A stretch of DNA of 64,000 nt from Saksenaea vasiformis B4078 (GCA_000697055.1 JNDT01002383.1:62001-126000), one strand, 5' to 3'. Positions 1 to 13,700 are shown, numbered from the stretch's first letter. A program made the numbers and translations. Notes: generated by a model from the sequence alone, not told the origin.

Positions 1-2756
1 CCTAACAAGCACATAATGCATGTCTGTTTACAAGTGAGAAGCAAGTATCTGTGTTCAAAACTGTGCCAGAAAACACTACACAACATGAGTGGGAGATAGA
101 ATGGCTCAGGTTCGAAGGCTGATATAATAGGATAAGGTGCTACAGGGGACAAAATTAAAGCCTGTTAAAGGCTTACGAAAATACCATGGTGCCACTTCCA
201 AGGATTTGGTGGCAGTAGTCGCGGGTTCTCTCTTTTCAGTTACATCAGCACCAAGAATTACCGTTCTCAGAAGAGACGAGAGACAAAAGCAGCCTTATGG
301 AAAGGATCCTAGGGAGTGGCACCTTTTTACATAGGGGTGCATCGTTTGAGGCGATGTTTACTGAAGAAAAATAGAATAAACTTATTGTAAACCCGACGAT
401 TTCATCGATAAGGAAGTAGCTTGTATGGAACGCAAGATAGGGGCTTGAAATCATATGTAGAAATTGTTCCAAGTGTATCAAACTCAGAACCATGCTTCAA
501 ATCAATAACCTACAGCACAAGAAAAGCGCAACCAGATTGTAAAATGCACCAAGTTCATATTCCAAGATAAATATTGTCGCGATGGCAGCTTTGGGCTCAT
601 GTGTAAAGAGAGGATAGGTAGTACATAAATAAGAAAGTTTTTGTAGTTGCAGTATCCGTCTATCAGGGGTAGTATCCTGTTCATGAAGTTTCTCTTCTGG
701 GAAGCACTCAAAATTTAACTCGGGTGCTGGTGTTGAACAAGGATAGATGGAAAGACGATCTTCTCCTTGGCGTATACTTACTGGTTCGGGACGACAGACA
801 AATTGATCCTTACCGGGCATGGTTAAAGATAAACAGAGCCACAAAAAAAAAGGAACTCACGAACTTCCTTCAGGTATGGATTATTTTGGGTGGAACCTGT
901 TCTTATGCTGAAACATTCTTACTGCTTTCCGACAGGATACCGAAAAACCATCACTCAGGTGCGAGCTATTTCTTGGATTGACGCAAAATAACCTACTTCT
1001 CACCGCAAAGACGCATAACCTTCCCGCGCTGAAGGCGCTTCAGGTTGAGCGCAAAAGGACATCTGATTAACTCAAACCTTTATTCCAAGTTCATTATTTA
1101 CCGTACTTCCAAGTTTCATAATATTTCTATTTGACGATCCAACACGAGATCACAGATAGGATTCCTTTATCAAATAGAACCTATTAAACTTCGTCTATCG
1201 ACAACTTACATTATTTATCTTCTCTGATAAATATCTTAGGCCTTGGCATTTGACTAAGAACCGACACCTGGTGCTCACATTCAATGGAATCTGAACTGCC
1301 GAAAACTGTCCAAAACTCGGATTACTTTTAACCCGAAACTTGAATAATTGAGTTAAACTCTTCTTGTTTCTTTTCTCATTTATCACGTTTTGTCATTACG
1401 CTGAAAGTTATATAAGAAGTTTTTCCGTAAGATAACGGCCTTTGTAACATCCTGCAATCCTTTGAAGAAGCTTGCCCAATACCATTTGAGCTGGATCCTG
1501 CAGTCTGTCTCAACGAACAACCCTAAAGCTCAAATGTACAAGTATCTTGTGGAAAAATAAGGAACAAAATTTGCCGTAGACTCTGTTCACACTGCGGAAC
1601 AGTTTTCTCTGTTTTAAACGCATAATGAATAGATACCACGGCGCACAACTCCATATGAACTGGATGGAACTGGGCAGATCGTTGAACAAGGACCATGCTG
1701 ATGGCGTAACCATCTTCTACAAGGCCCCAGAAGAATTGAAAGCTCACTGCAGCGTCTGGCATGAACGACGACTAGCAAGCAACAGTATCGTTGCGAGTGC
1801 TGACGTATCTGAAACTATGCGCGAACATTTACAGTCGCCTGAACGTACTCGGGACATTATTATACCAGTTCAAATAACATCATCCATTCCAATACCCGTG
1901 ACAACATCAGAACCATGTAGATCACCTTCTTCCTCCCTAGCGGGCTCTCAGGAGATCGGTATCGGAACAGACAATGGGTTCAAATTTAAGAATCCCCAGG
2001 AATATTGTTCCACAATTTAGCAACGCATGTTTTAAGTTCATCTCAAACAGCTTTCAGTTTGGCAGATCTTCCCAAAAAATCAACTCGTATTGCAGTAAAT
2101 GCAAGGATCCCTTGTGTAAAGGTTTTCACTTAACACCCGCTGCAAATTGCGTAGACAGTAGCTGTAGAGAGAATTTTTCAATACTATTAAATCTATGGTT
2201 GCAAGTTCATCTGAACCTTACATTCCTGTGCGCAAACACTTTTGTCGCTACTTCAATACTACCAATCGAAAGGCCACGTACAAAATGGCGCCGCCATACC
2301 CGCCCCCAGCTGACGATCAAAAAACTGCGCCCACTCCGCCACATCGGCAGTGTTTGGTATGGACCTAACCACGGAAACTAACCGCCCCCTTTCCCTCTGT
2401 GGGTTAAAGCTTATAATTATTTCGAAAGAATGCGCTATGCCTAAAGAAAAAGGAAGCAAATGTTCGGTTTACCGTAGAGCAAAGCATGTGCGCCCGATAC
2501 CAATTTCGGCACAGTAACACGATATATCTGTTTTCCGCTCGCCAAAAGAGTAAATGTTGCTTTCCTTTTTTTGTTTTTTATTAACTAGCACAAGTAGAAG
2601 TGTATCATTTTGCTTTTAGACAGTTTTTGTTTTGCATAACGCTATGTACAAGTGGGTGACAAAAGGGAGAGGGGAGAAAGTACAAGAAGAGGTTTTCGTT
2701 TCTGGATTTTTTTTTTGTGGGAATCTAAAGGGTATGTTCGAATTTTGGACTGGTAC
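1..2756. other. Gene-poor left end
   Basis: No recognisable gene could be assembled here on either strand. Only short open frames are present, the longest being an ATG-started one at 1625-2020 listed separately. I see no tRNA-like folds and no terminal repeats. The stretch just upstream of 2757 is the 3' flank of the minus-strand secreted-protein gene and is rich in T runs, as expected for a fungal 3' region. Confidence 0.5.
1625..2020 (+). CDS. Hypothetical 131-aa open frame, weakly supported
   Basis: This is an ATG-started open frame of 131 codons in otherwise gene-free DNA. The predicted protein is mixed in composition with a Ser/Thr/Pro-rich second half and no signal peptide or membrane segment. 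I do not recognise any family. A second overlapping frame (1974-2381) opens near its end and could be joined by a splice, but I could not find a convincing pair of sites. It may be an exon of an unknown gene or chance. Confidence 0.18.
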   Translation: MNRYHGAQLHMNWMELGRSLNKDHADGVTIFYKAPEELKAHCSVWHERRLASNSIVASADVSETMREHLQSPERTRDIIIPVQITSSIPIPVTTSEPCRSPSSSLAGSQEIGIGTDNGFKFKNPQEYCSTI

Positions 2757-3563
2757 TTATTCGTCAACGAGGAAATCTTCCATAATGGATTGTACTGCAT
2801 CTTGTACTCTCCCGTCAAATTCGGTTGACAGAGTCACTTCGATTTTTGTGAGCCAAGACTTTAGCCAAGAAGTCGAATCTGTCAGACCGTCTTTCATGCC
2901 ATCACTTGTAGTAAGCTCGTCTTGTGCGGTTTGGATAGGTTGTTGATCAATCACATTTGCCGTTTCGTCTGGGTTTATAAGGAGGCCGAGTTGAATGGCC
3001 ATATGTTTGTTCAAAGTAAGGAACACTTCCGTCAACTCAGAAGCAATAACAGGCGCGGAAGGAAGACCGTTGCTCTTCACATTCTGATATTGTTCAGCAT
3101 CATCGTCATCATCATCTTCGTTAATGTGCATCGAGCCAGCGAGAGACATAGGAAGAAGAGAGGGGATGTTGGATTCAACGAGTGGCCGTACTGCAGAAAG
3201 AAGATCGGCTCTGATGAAGTTGAGACGTCCTCGAATTCTTTGAGCAAATGCTTGATCTGAAAAGTTACATGATTAGAAGATCATGGGTTTAGCCATTTTT
3301 GACAAGTTACCTTTTTCAGAAGGTCCTTCTGAAATCATCTTTTCTGTTGTCGTTTCCATTACTTGATCCACGATGTTCTCATAATATTCGCTCAGGCTGT
3401 TTGTGATCGTGAATATGTCAATAGGAGAGATAGAAGAGGACACGATAATGGATTCTTTGGATGGTTCGAGGACGGCTTGTTGTGCATGGTCAGGGAAGAT
3501 GGGTAATGCTGCTGTGAGGTAAGAGGAAAGCAGAACGAAAAGTGAAAGGAACTGGAAGAGCAT
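2757..3563 (-). CDS. Small secreted acidic protein, unknown function
   Basis: Two exons encode a 250-aa protein: exon 1 3563-3311, a 54-nt intron 3310-3257 (GTAAC...CTAATC...TTTTCAG), and exon 2 3256-2757. Frame is kept across the junction (phase 1). The first about 20 residues form a clear signal peptide: MLFQ followed by a Leu/Phe/Val-rich core ending near TAALP. The rest has no membrane segment. It carries an acidic block with six consecutive Asp residues near residue 140 and many Ser/Thr. The ATG at 3563 was chosen over an upstream in-frame start because it places the signal sequence at the N terminus and lies behind a CT-rich leader. I recognise no domain; a secreted or cell-wall protein is the inference. 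Confidence 0.72.
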
Positions 3564-5659
3564 AGTGATAATAGTAAAATAAGGAATGTAAGAGAGAAGA
3601 GAAAAAAGGATGCAAGAAAAAGAGAACAGATGTAAGAAAGAAGAAATAGTTGTTTGACTATAAATCGGCGCCCATGTCATGGAAAGGAAATGTCACACCA
3701 AGTCATTGGGCATCCTTCCAGAGTTTCCGTTGTTCCGGTAGTTCACCTTCCGATGGTAGCTGATTCAGGTGGAATCATCTTTTTCTTGTGCGCACAAAAT
3801 ACGCTATTGTTCCATAAAAGGTAAGCCTACATTTGATGTCCTTCCCCATATTCGAAACGATCACCATAGCCTATGCTTTTCTCACTATGTCGTCGTACCA
3901 CCAGGCTCAGGTTTTACTATGATTTGGGCGAATCAAAAAATGTAATTAATATTAATCATTTCATTTGTTTAGACTCCGGCTGTAATCCTTAGGATTGCTA
4001 ATCTTCCGGAGCTAAATGGCTCACCTTCCACTTCATTACCCGCAATACCTGTAAAAGGTATTGTATCTTGCGGTCATTTGATTTACCAAACGATTAAATA
4101 AATGAAATGTACGCTTACTGTTTATTTTGAAGAATGTCAAGAAACAGGAAACACCATCTTGGAATATAAGAACGGAAAATGTGCACAAGCTTTTTTGCTC
4201 ATCGACTAACCATTTCTCAAACGTTAGCTAGGCGGGAGATCAATCTCAGTCTCCTAACTCATCAAGTTTCCGAACTCTCACGGTTGTTCGTGTCCCACTA
4301 TCACCAAACCTTATTCATTACACAGACGAGTCAAAATAGAGGACCTCCGAGAATCCTCCCCTTCAAAATATCAACTTTTGGGATCTCGTGTACCTGGAAT
4401 CCGGAATTTCCTAACTGGATACAAGTATACGATGATGGCTGATCGGGATAGACTCTAAGAAATTAATTGGTACATTTTATCAGAGCAAGAAACGATACAG
4501 CTTCAGTTGCACATATGTCAAAGTTATTATGATTTCTATTATGACCGCAACAAACAACCCATGAAGTCAGAATAACAAGAAAAAAAGAGGCAATATAAGC
4601 CCATGAACAACTTTGGATGTTACGAATCAGTCACTTTCCTCCCACCGCTGGGATGAATGCAAGTAATGTTATCCTACGCCACTAGCTGCATCATCAGTAT
4701 ATAGTATAAAGATTATCTAGTATGTGTCGTCGATTAATTCCTTCTACGTGGCCTCATCCATTTCGTCCACCTAGTCCTCGGTGTTGTGCGCTACGTTTTT
4801 CTTCGAGGAGAATGCTAAATGTACAAAGGGGGCGTAAGTTGTCCGCCAAGATTATCTATCTACGACAACTGACCTGGAGAAACTGGTAAGCACCGACAAT
4901 GGGTCTGTGACCTTTGTTCCCAACTTGAATGGGGGACTCGCTGCTTTTAAGCTTTGTGGATCGGTAGTCCATGAGTCCCTTCTCCTACATGAAGCATATG
5001 CGAAAAAGTCGATTCTGCCTTTCTCTTTTAGGATTCTTTAGTCTTACACGAGAGTTGTCTCCGGTAGCGGTATATGACGCATACTTAAGGGAGAGGTTGA
5101 TCTTCCATTTTATTTTCTTTTGTTCTGTTCTCAGAAAACACTCCAGCAAGGATATCAATTTATTACATGTCCAGGATCACTCATGCCTTTCTGTCTAAAA
5201 GGAATTCAATAACGCTAACTACAGTAAGTTCAAGTGTAATTTCGTAGACTATTGATCTGTCATCATTGGAGCTGACTATACACACAGAAACTCATGTCTT
5301 TTGATCAATGGTTTAGACCATTGATCGTTAAACTATGAAATTGGCCACTCCATGGAAGCCACGAACCTCGTCTCCCACACCCACGGATGCGTGGGAGTAC
5401 CTTTGGTGTAAGTAAACTGATATCCAAGTATTGTTCCATTTACTAACCATGAACAAATTTTTATGCTGTCTATATGGGTTTTGCGTCCATCGAGGGGCCA
5501 CGTTGATGTAAGTAGTGTCTGAATTTGTTGCCAAGTTATGTATCAACGAAGGCATACTTGATTCTTTACTTAGCGTAAGAATTTGTTCAATACACGGTAG
5601 ATATAAATAGTGGATAAGGAATTGTATTTGAAAAGAAAAGATAAAATATAAACAGAGAT
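3564..5659. other. Intergenic region between secreted-protein gene and YSH1
   Basis: This contains the promoter of the minus-strand secreted-protein gene (CT-rich leader just above 3563, with a TATA-like TTATAG on the minus strand near 3660) and the 3' flank of YSH1. The only other structure seen is the dispersed repeat copy at 5371-5540. Open frames here are short and unconvincing. Confidence 0.5.
5371..5540 (+). repeat. Dispersed structured repeat, copy D (right arm missing)
   Basis: A GC-rich hairpin (CCCACG...CGTGGG) is followed by GTGTAAGTAAA...TTTACTAACCATGAA at 5405-5452, then TTGCGTCCATCGAGG at 5481-5495 and GATGTAAGTA just after. The same order is seen at 34640-34920 and 58640-58890. 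The second inverted arm (TGG...GACGCATAA) of those copies was not found here, so this copy looks truncated at its right end. It is closest to the 58.7-kb copy, sharing the CAAGTAT.GTTCCATTTACTAACCA block. Confidence 0.7.
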
Positions 5660-8508
5660 TTAATTGAACCAATCATATATATCGGAAATTGGCTTGACAG
5701 CCAGCTTGATACGCTGCAGAACATGAGATACTCGTTTTTGAAGACCTTCGTCTTCACACTCCACTTTCTATTAGTAAAAGTTAGGAATTCATCACAAAAT
5801 GCAGCTAGACTTACGAATTTTAAACAATCGACGTGTGCAGTGTTGCCATCTACATTGATCGTCACTTTCTTTTGATCTTCGTCAACTTCAACTTCTCCAA
5901 ACTGCTGTTCTAAAAATTCAACCACATCTTGAAATTCCCGTTCATGCTGCTCCTGAATCTCAGCGTGCTCCAGCCCATCCACTTCGTCATGAGAATGACT
6001 GCATGAATGATTACTTGCTATAAAGATCAAATGTTACGTTCTGTTGGTCCTTCAACTCAGTTTACCTTTAACACTTGCGGGAGAGCTATCAACTGATAGG
6101 ATCACAGCCAGAACCGAGTCTGCCACCATATCATTCATGGTATTTCCTATCCATTCGAGCGTCACTTGGTGGGGTTTGCTCGCCTGTTTCTTTACATCAA
6201 CCGTATCAAACACACGCAGCACCGTATCAGTAAGTTTTTCACCGCTTTTGCTGACTTCTGTTTCCTGTACAGTACCAAACATCATCTCTAAGTGCCATTT
6301 GAGCAGCCCAATTCCTGCATTGAATGGGACAACTTGTCTCTGGGTAATCACAGTGGAGATTAAGCCACCCAATTCATTCAGATCTTCGGCAGACATGATG
6401 TTCAACTGGAAGTCCTTGGAAACAAGCACACCATTGAGTGGCTGATTCTCGGTAGGATATCGAGCTGCCAGCCGGCCAATCGTCTAGTAATATCTCATTT
6501 CAGCAATAGTAATGAATATGCTTCTTTACCTTGGCCATCTTCTCGCCTCTAAAGTGCAATTTCACCGTATCGCAGTTTTTAGGCGTATAAATCTTGACGT
6601 TCTCTTCCTTTTCCGAGTACTTGCTTTGAAGGGCTGATTTGAGACGATACATAGCGTTGGCTTCACCGTGAACTAAGATCTAAAGCGAAAGTTAGTGGAC
6701 TGTAAAAGCTATCTATCTTGAAACTTACCACATGAGGTGCTTTTACGTCGTCAATGAACTGACTGTTTTGTGTGAAGTCGACGTGCGCAGAAAATGAAAT
6801 GTAATCGACCGACATCTTCAGTGGGACTTTACGGCCGTCCATAGCCTTAAAATCGGTTGGCTCATTCATGGCTTGCTATATATCCATGTTAATCCGCTGC
6901 AACGGATCAAACTAAAGGACTTACTCTTGCTAGTGTATTTTCAACACAGTAACCAGTGATTACCAATCCGTTTTTCTTGTCTGGTGCCCAGCGCTCAAAC
7001 AATTCTCGTGATAATCCGTTCTATAAACTATTGTCAATAAAAGCGGAGAGAATAATCATCTGACTATACCTGCAACATACCAGGGCTTGCCATCATAACA
7101 CAAGGCCCTGAATCTTCAAATTGTTCGACGTTCTTCAAGCTGCTGATATGCTTAAATACGAAAGGATTGGATATAGTGAATTGCTTGCGAATTCGTGCGT
7201 TCATCATGTTGATGTATGTTTGATACACCAAGATACATCTTTTCGCCAGACTAGATGCATAGTAAATGGGAATGCTATCCAGCTCTGGATGTGCCTCCCA
7301 GTACTCGTCTAAAATTAACAGCAGTTCTTGTGCACGACCAAGGGCGAACACCGGCATCAAACAACGTCCACCACGTCCTACAATATCATGTACCAGAGCT
7401 GCTTGCATTTAGTTTCTCCGTCTATGACTGAAAAAAAATAAAATCTTACAAGTAAAACGGGATTCTTTCGCCACACGTGGCTCATGACTTTGAACACCAT
7501 ATGTACTTTCCGTAATCAAAACGTCCACGGTGCCTTCTGGCTTCTCTGCGGCCATCAAGTGACGATCCTCTTCACGAGAATAGTCGCCTGTATAAAGTAC
7601 TTTGACACCAGCAATTTCGATCAAGAACATGGCAGCACCAAGCACATGACCTGCATTGAAGGCAGTGAATTTGACGCCTTCCACTTCCACCTGCTGGTGG
7701 TAGTCCACGGCCTCGATACGATGAAACGAGTTGATAAGATCCTCTTCGCTATACAGTTGATCTTCATCACCAATGTTACTAAATAATCGACAATTAATTT
7801 CTCCTGACGAATATGTAAATTACAGGATATACCTAACACGTAAGTAATCGCTAAGGAGCCATCGGTAGATTGCTTTGGTTGGATGTGTCATGAAAACACG
7901 GCCCTGAAACGTCGTCTAGAGAGTAGCTTGTTGATCAGCCATTATCGTTCAAGTTATCTAATTCTTATTTACCCTTTCCATGAGGTAAGGTACTGAAGCA
8001 GCATGATCCACGTGAAAGCTTTCGTTACGGTTGGAGATTAATGATTGGAATTACAACAAATTAACTTACTGAGTCACCAATAGTATATCAATGCTTGCAG
8101 GGTCAATCTCGTCAAAGAAGGGTAATGAAGCCAGTCCGTTGTACGCAGGGTGAATACCAGCATCCAGCTGATCACATGGAAAAGCAGAAATAAAAAAGAA
8201 ACACACAGGAAAATGAGACATTTGTCTTTTCTTTTATTGAAAGCAAGTTGCACATAATCTAGCACAGATTCCCACTGTCTCACAACACAACATGTACACC
8301 TTTTTACACCTTTTTACACCATCTCCCTCTTCTCTTCCATGGAAAAAGAAAGTGAGCAACATACCAATATCGTCTTGCCTTTGTATTCCAACAGAATAGA
8401 AGAACGTCCCACTTCATTTCCAGCACCGAGTGGTGTAATCTTTAGGAGATCGTTCTCATCTGCAACAGGAATTTCAACTTCTGGTTTTCGTTTGACACCG
8501 GCCATCAC
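5660..8508 (-). CDS. YSH1: CPSF73/Ysh1, pre-mRNA 3'-end endonuclease
   Basis: This is the endonuclease that cleaves pre-mRNA at poly(A) sites within the nuclear cleavage and polyadenylation complex. Twelve exons read in frame from MMAGVKRK at 8508 to DWFN-stop at 5660, giving about 717 aa, close to the family length (684 in human). The metallo-beta-lactamase motif HFHVDH sits at residues 81-86, followed by the later zinc ligands in GHVLGAA and [11 protein letters not shown]. The beta-CASP motifs ESTYG, SFSAHVD and LVHGE follow. A C-terminal CPSF73 domain with an acidic stretch ends the protein. Introns are about 40-70 nt except intron 1 (8364-8168), which is nearly 200 nt. The exon 5/6 acceptor is ambiguous between two in-frame AGs (exon start 7401 or 7398). 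Identification is firm; all zinc-binding residues are present. Confidence 0.97.
8296..8320. repeat. Short tandem repeat in YSH1 intron 1
   Basis: The motif ACACC separated by TTTTT is repeated three times in direct array inside the unusually long first intron of YSH1. It looks like simple slippage; no function is evident. Confidence 0.8.
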
Positions 8509-9375
8509 AAAACAACTGAAGGAAAAAAATTGGCCGCAGCTGCCGAAATAACTTCGCCATTTACGTGACGGCTTTTAGTTCAGACCTTCGTTTTCGAACG
8601 GGGCTTGCCAGCCAAATCGTGTTCAAATTTTAAGTACACTTGAAAAGTATATTAATAGCTATCTTAGAGATAGGCTATTTAACAAGGTTTGTTAGGAGTC
8701 ATACCAATCCCGACTCGCTCTAGGAATCATATCTCGCACAATCGCACATTCGCCGAAACTGCTAAACAATTGATTTCCAAACCGGGAAATTTGATATGAT
8801 CCCTCACGCCCGGCTTTTGATATGACTCTTACGAAAATAGATTCATCAATGACCCTACCTTCTGCTCCATTCCGTCGCGGAACACGAGAGTATAAGTATC
8901 GAGTCTGGCAATGCCCTTCTAATTTGAATAAAGTGCGGCTTGCGCTGGTCGATAGGGTTACTTTAGTAAATACTTAACGTCGGTGCGTGATTCGACGACG
9001 AAGGCGCTTGAGAAATTCACCAGATGCTGGAACTCTCTACTACCAATAAAGATTCCTTGATGCTGTTGTGGGGTTTTTGTGAAACCGAGACGGCGTTTTA
9101 ATGGTAAAAGCGCTTACGCTATGCATATTCCGTGGTGAAACGGCACAGCGGTTGTTTTCAGCATATGTATTGAAATAACGGATACTATAAGCGAGACTCT
9201 ATAGCTACATACTATGAGGATAAAATAAATGGGACTGACCGAGCGTGTCTTCTGGTCTAGTCTAACGTCGCTTGTTTATACCGACCTTTTAACAGTCGCA
9301 CATGAAGCTTGCAGAGTTTCCTGTTTGGTAACTTGCTTTTGTACCCTTGTCTTCCTTTCTTCCATCACATTGACC
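8509..9375. other. Divergent intergenic region, YSH1 / SDR
   Basis: This region separates two divergently transcribed genes, so it should hold both promoters. I saw no strong TATA box facing YSH1. An ATG at 9229 is in frame with the SDR gene and would add 49 residues with a hydrophobic stretch, but the downstream ATG at 9376 fits the family better. Nothing else is recognisable. Confidence 0.5.
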
Positions 9376-10561
9376 ATGTCCTCTGCTACCGATCGTGTCG
9401 CGCAGATCGCTGCCCACCTCGAGAAAACTGGTTCTTCGCTTCAGAACAAGATTTGCATTGTCACCGGTGCAGGTTCATTGCAAGGCATAGGGTATGCGTG
9501 AATAACTACTATTCTTCTGGCACAAAATTGATATTGTATCGCAGTCGTTCTACTGTCTATGCTCTTGCCAAAAGACGGCCAAAAGCTATTTTCGCTACCG
9601 ACTTGACTTTGGATAATTTGACCAAACTTGCTCAGGATATTGAAAAGACTTACCACGTTCAGTGTTTTCCTCGAGCAGTGGATGCTGCATCCGCTGAAGC
9701 TGTTCAGCGCATTATAAATGAAGCTCTTGAGCGCTTCGGACGACTCGACGTCTTTGTAGCAAACGCTGGTATCGCTACACCTACTCGTTTAGCTGATGAA
9801 GATGCTGAATCGTTTATGGAGGTAATGCGTATCAATGCTTTAAGGTAAATGCATACGTTGCACGTGAAGTAAACTAAGTGTACATGATCATAGCGCATTC
9901 TTGGCTGTTAAGTATGCCGGTGAAGCGATGAAAGTGGTCGGTAAAGGAGAAAAGGAGATTTCCGGTGGATCTATCATTGCAACAGCATCAGGTACGGTCG
10001 TGGAATGAACCTTCATTTTGTTAAATTCTATCTCCAGTCGCTGGCATCCGATCGGGAGCCGGTTCTCCCGAATATTCGGCATCCAAAGCAGCGTAAGTTA
10101 TATCCTTTTCTTTGTAGCGTTTTGAAGCTAAAGCTGTTGGTATGCAGAGTCATCAACTTGTGTCAGACTTCAGCATGTCAGTACGCTGGGTCAAATGTGC
10201 GAGTCAATGCCATCTGTCCCGTATGTATTCAAGCTTTCTCTACCAGATCAATCTTACTAAAGAAAGATGCAGGGTCTAATTGAAACAGGAATGACCAAGT
10301 TGACATTTGACTACGCTCGTGCCAAAGGCACCGCACACAAAATTGGTCAGTTAAACCCAACCAAGAGATATGGCGTTCCTTTGGAGGTATGTTGATAGCC
10401 GTTACAATCGACATCGGTACTGACGCACAATCGCTCTCCAGATTGCCAATGTGATCGCATTTTTGGCCAGTGAAGAAGCATCCTATGTGAATGGCCAAGC
10501 TATTGCGATTGATGGTGGATTGTCCTCTACTTTGCCCATTGTTCCAGGAAGGTTTTTTTAA
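9376..10561 (+). CDS. Short-chain dehydrogenase/reductase (SDR), NAD(P)-binding
   Basis: Seven exons (9376-9491, 9545-9844, 9894-9991, 10038-10092, 10148-10220, 10273-10386, 10442-10561) give 291 aa, a normal classical SDR length. The Rossmann cofactor motif TGAGSLQGIG is at about residues 30-39, with the splice site inside it. The structural NAG motif follows in VANAGIA, then the catalytic Ser region in SIIATAS, and YSASK provides the catalytic Tyr and Lys near residue 188. The C-terminal DGG motif is also present. The substrate cannot be told from sequence; there is no PTS1 tail or clear targeting signal from this start. An in-frame upstream ATG at 9229 could give a longer form. It converges with CUL4, with 186 bp between stops. 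Confidence 0.92.
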
Positions 10562-10747
10562 GCACAACATACTGAGCAACTATACCGACAGTATTCTTAC
10601 AAAATCTTGCGTGCGTTTCATTTGTTTCTTTTTTTTTTGTACGGAAGCGTGAGACACTGAGCAATAAAACATAAGAGTATCGCCTGCATAAGAAAAGCAA
10701 TGCGCGTTTATTCAGTGAACCCAACATCTACATGTTCATTGACTCCT

Positions 10748-13700
10748 TCAATCGAGGTACTGGTAGCTATCGTCGTCTGTCCGTGCAAGATATTCCCTAA
10801 AAAAAGGTACGATATGATCAGTGAGCTACTGACAGTTCTAGTCTGCTATCTTTGTTTACTTTTCGATAAGCAATTCAATGCGCTTTTTAACATCCTGTGC
10901 CTAGTGATACCGAGAGGTTAGTATATCAGAAGGAATCCGGCATAGTACATTCTTACCGTCACCGGAAAACGCACTTGACGAACAACCTCACTTAAAAGTA
11001 AGCTATGGCCCAGAACGCGTTTCGATTTCATAATTCTGACAATAGCAGCATCGACCTTCGATTCCTCGGTTTATCATCGGATCCACGACATAAACAATGC
11101 TTACCTGACTCTCCCTTCCAATTAACACCGTCTGGTTTATAGACGCATTGCTTTCAATCACTTCGTTCAATGTATCCGTGTTCATCATGATTCGTGGCAA
11201 GTCGCTGGTGATATCGGCATTAAATGAAAATTCATCACCAGCTGCGATATTCTCGCCATCGGGAAACTTTAATAATAACTTCTGTGGGCCCAACGCTAAA
11301 GACTTCAGGGTCCTTTGCAGTTCGAGTTCGTCTACAGAAAAGTAGAGTTGGTCCCTTGAATAAGCAAATAATATGAGTCTTACCGAGATTCGTTGCTTGA
11401 AGTATTTCAGAGAAAGTTAGTGACCGTTTGCTTTCATCGTTAAAAAGCAACAGTACCACCGTTTGCAAAAGAGTCAAGATCAAATCCTTTGTACACTTGT
11501 TTTGGAACTGTCAAAATCAGACTTTTGCAGGCTTGAAATGTACCTTTGAAAATGTCGCGGAAACTTCACAAACTCCTAAAGAGTTTTGCCACGTTAAACG
11601 CCGGCCTGTGAATTTTTTGGTGTAAAATTCCTCATAAAGGTTTTGTACATGAAGAAACTAAGCAGTGCAAAGTTAGTCATAGCACATGTACTCATCGTTT
11701 CTCTTACTTCTTCTGGAAGTTTGACTTCAACGGGCAGATACGACGGCCAGAATCCGTGCGTTAAAACGTTGACCTTGAAATCCAGCTGCTCTGCGTTGCT
11801 ATATGCACCCGTAGCCTATCAACTGGTTAACAAAGAACGGGTAAACGCCAGTTCACGTTACTTTAAACTCATTCATCAATTCGTTCGAATGCTTGATATC
11901 CCGTAACATTCCTTCCAGTTTGCTTGTATATGCCAATCCACAGTCTTTTTTCAGCTTTGCTAACATAAGTTTCTCGGCGTTCCTGTTCATTACTTCGAGT
12001 AGTAACCGCTTGGCCAAATCGCGTTTGTACAAGACCGCAAATATATCTTTTCCTGTAATCACAACATCATTGAGTCGAACAGGAAGGTGAACTTACGCCA
12101 AGTTTACCTTGTAGGAATCTATGGAAACATTTATTAAACGAAACATCAGATGGAGTGTGCATCCTTACCTGAAGATAACCATGCCTTGATCCAATGCTTT
12201 CTCGTCGACCTATACCCCCTGGTCAGTGAAAGGATCAATATTTCGTTTCTTTACCTTTTCTGATCGTAACAATCGATTTGTATGCTCGGCAAGTATTTCC
12301 GTTGCATTGTTTTGGCGGAGGTTCACAAAATAGTCAAAGCCAACCTCGAGTCCGTTGATAAACAATTCGTTTTCCTCGAAGCTATGCATCACTATAAAAT
12401 CTGTCTTGCGCTTGAAGCTTGCCAACATGGCCACCGTATCCTTTTCCGGGGTATGTTCACGCAGAATAGATGTACCTTTCCACTGAGTTATGTGTTATCA
12501 TTCGCAACACGTTTCATCCGTTCTATTCAACTCACCTTGATATAGTCCACAAAATGTCTACGACAAGGCTCTAGGCATCCTACTTTCCGCAAAAGTCGAT
12601 AAAGTAGAGAAAGATCATCCGCTCGATAGTTTTCCATAAAGTATCGAAAACCTGACAATAGGATCTGTAAACCGCAATGTTGCCAAGCATAAGACTTACT
12701 CTTTTCTAGGATATATTCCACCCTGTTGGTTAGCATCTCTTGTTCCACAATTGTAGTCAAGGCAGCCTTGGAGGATTTGTCAAAGTAGCGTTTCACACGT
12801 AGAGTCGATTCTTGATGCACACGTGTCGATACATGCTCAAGATAACCCGACATATGTAATTCCGTCACCAGCTTGTCACCTTCCGCTCGATAGAATTTAC
12901 GTGATTCCTCCAAAAACTGCTCTTCGAATTCAGAATGATACAACGACAAATCGATCAACATGCGCAAGTTTGACTGGAGCAAAATTGTATCTACATTTTC
13001 CCCATTTCTTTCAAAAACGTTTAGTACTCACACAAGCACAGCACATCTTGTTACCTCTCTGATAAAATCAAACTCAGGACATTTCGGATCACTTTATGTC
13101 GCACGCTGTCATTTTGCATAAAGTTGACACGCAGCAAGTCCATGGCCATGTTCCTGGACTGTTGCTTAGAACTACAGCTTACAGTTGTTAATCTTACCAT
13201 ATAGAACCTGTCTTCGTGGTTGGGGAAACGTAGATACGATCCAGATAAAGAAATATGCAACGTATTTGAGACTATCGCGAAAGAACTACTAAGCAAACCA
13301 TATTGTGATCGTGTGAGAGTACCGTTTGATCGCAATGATTTGTCCATAGATTGTCGACTAGTTCCAGAAAGGCTACTCCTTCCGTAGTATCCCTATGGAA
13401 CTCAAGTTTATTACACGTACACGTAGTAAAGAGAGATAACGAACATTGAAAGCTTCGTAAACTCATCTTCGATGTGTTTTCGACATTCATCCTGTAGACG
13501 TCCGAATACATATTCCGCCAGATCGTACTGGCACAAATCTTCACATAACTACCGGCATAAATCACTTTTAGTGGTGGATCCTCCTTCATATCAATCCCTC
13601 CCAACCTGATATAGCACTTCTAGACTCTCTTTCAACTCTTTTCGCTGATGTATCGCATGGATAGCGTCATTCAGGCGACGCCACGCGCTCTCCTCATATC

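Noticed and set aside
13051..13347. Single long open frame in CUL4 taken as one exon
   Set aside because: The conserved [10 protein letters not shown]...GSIW sequence is in another frame; splitting at 13198/13153 restores both conserved blocks.
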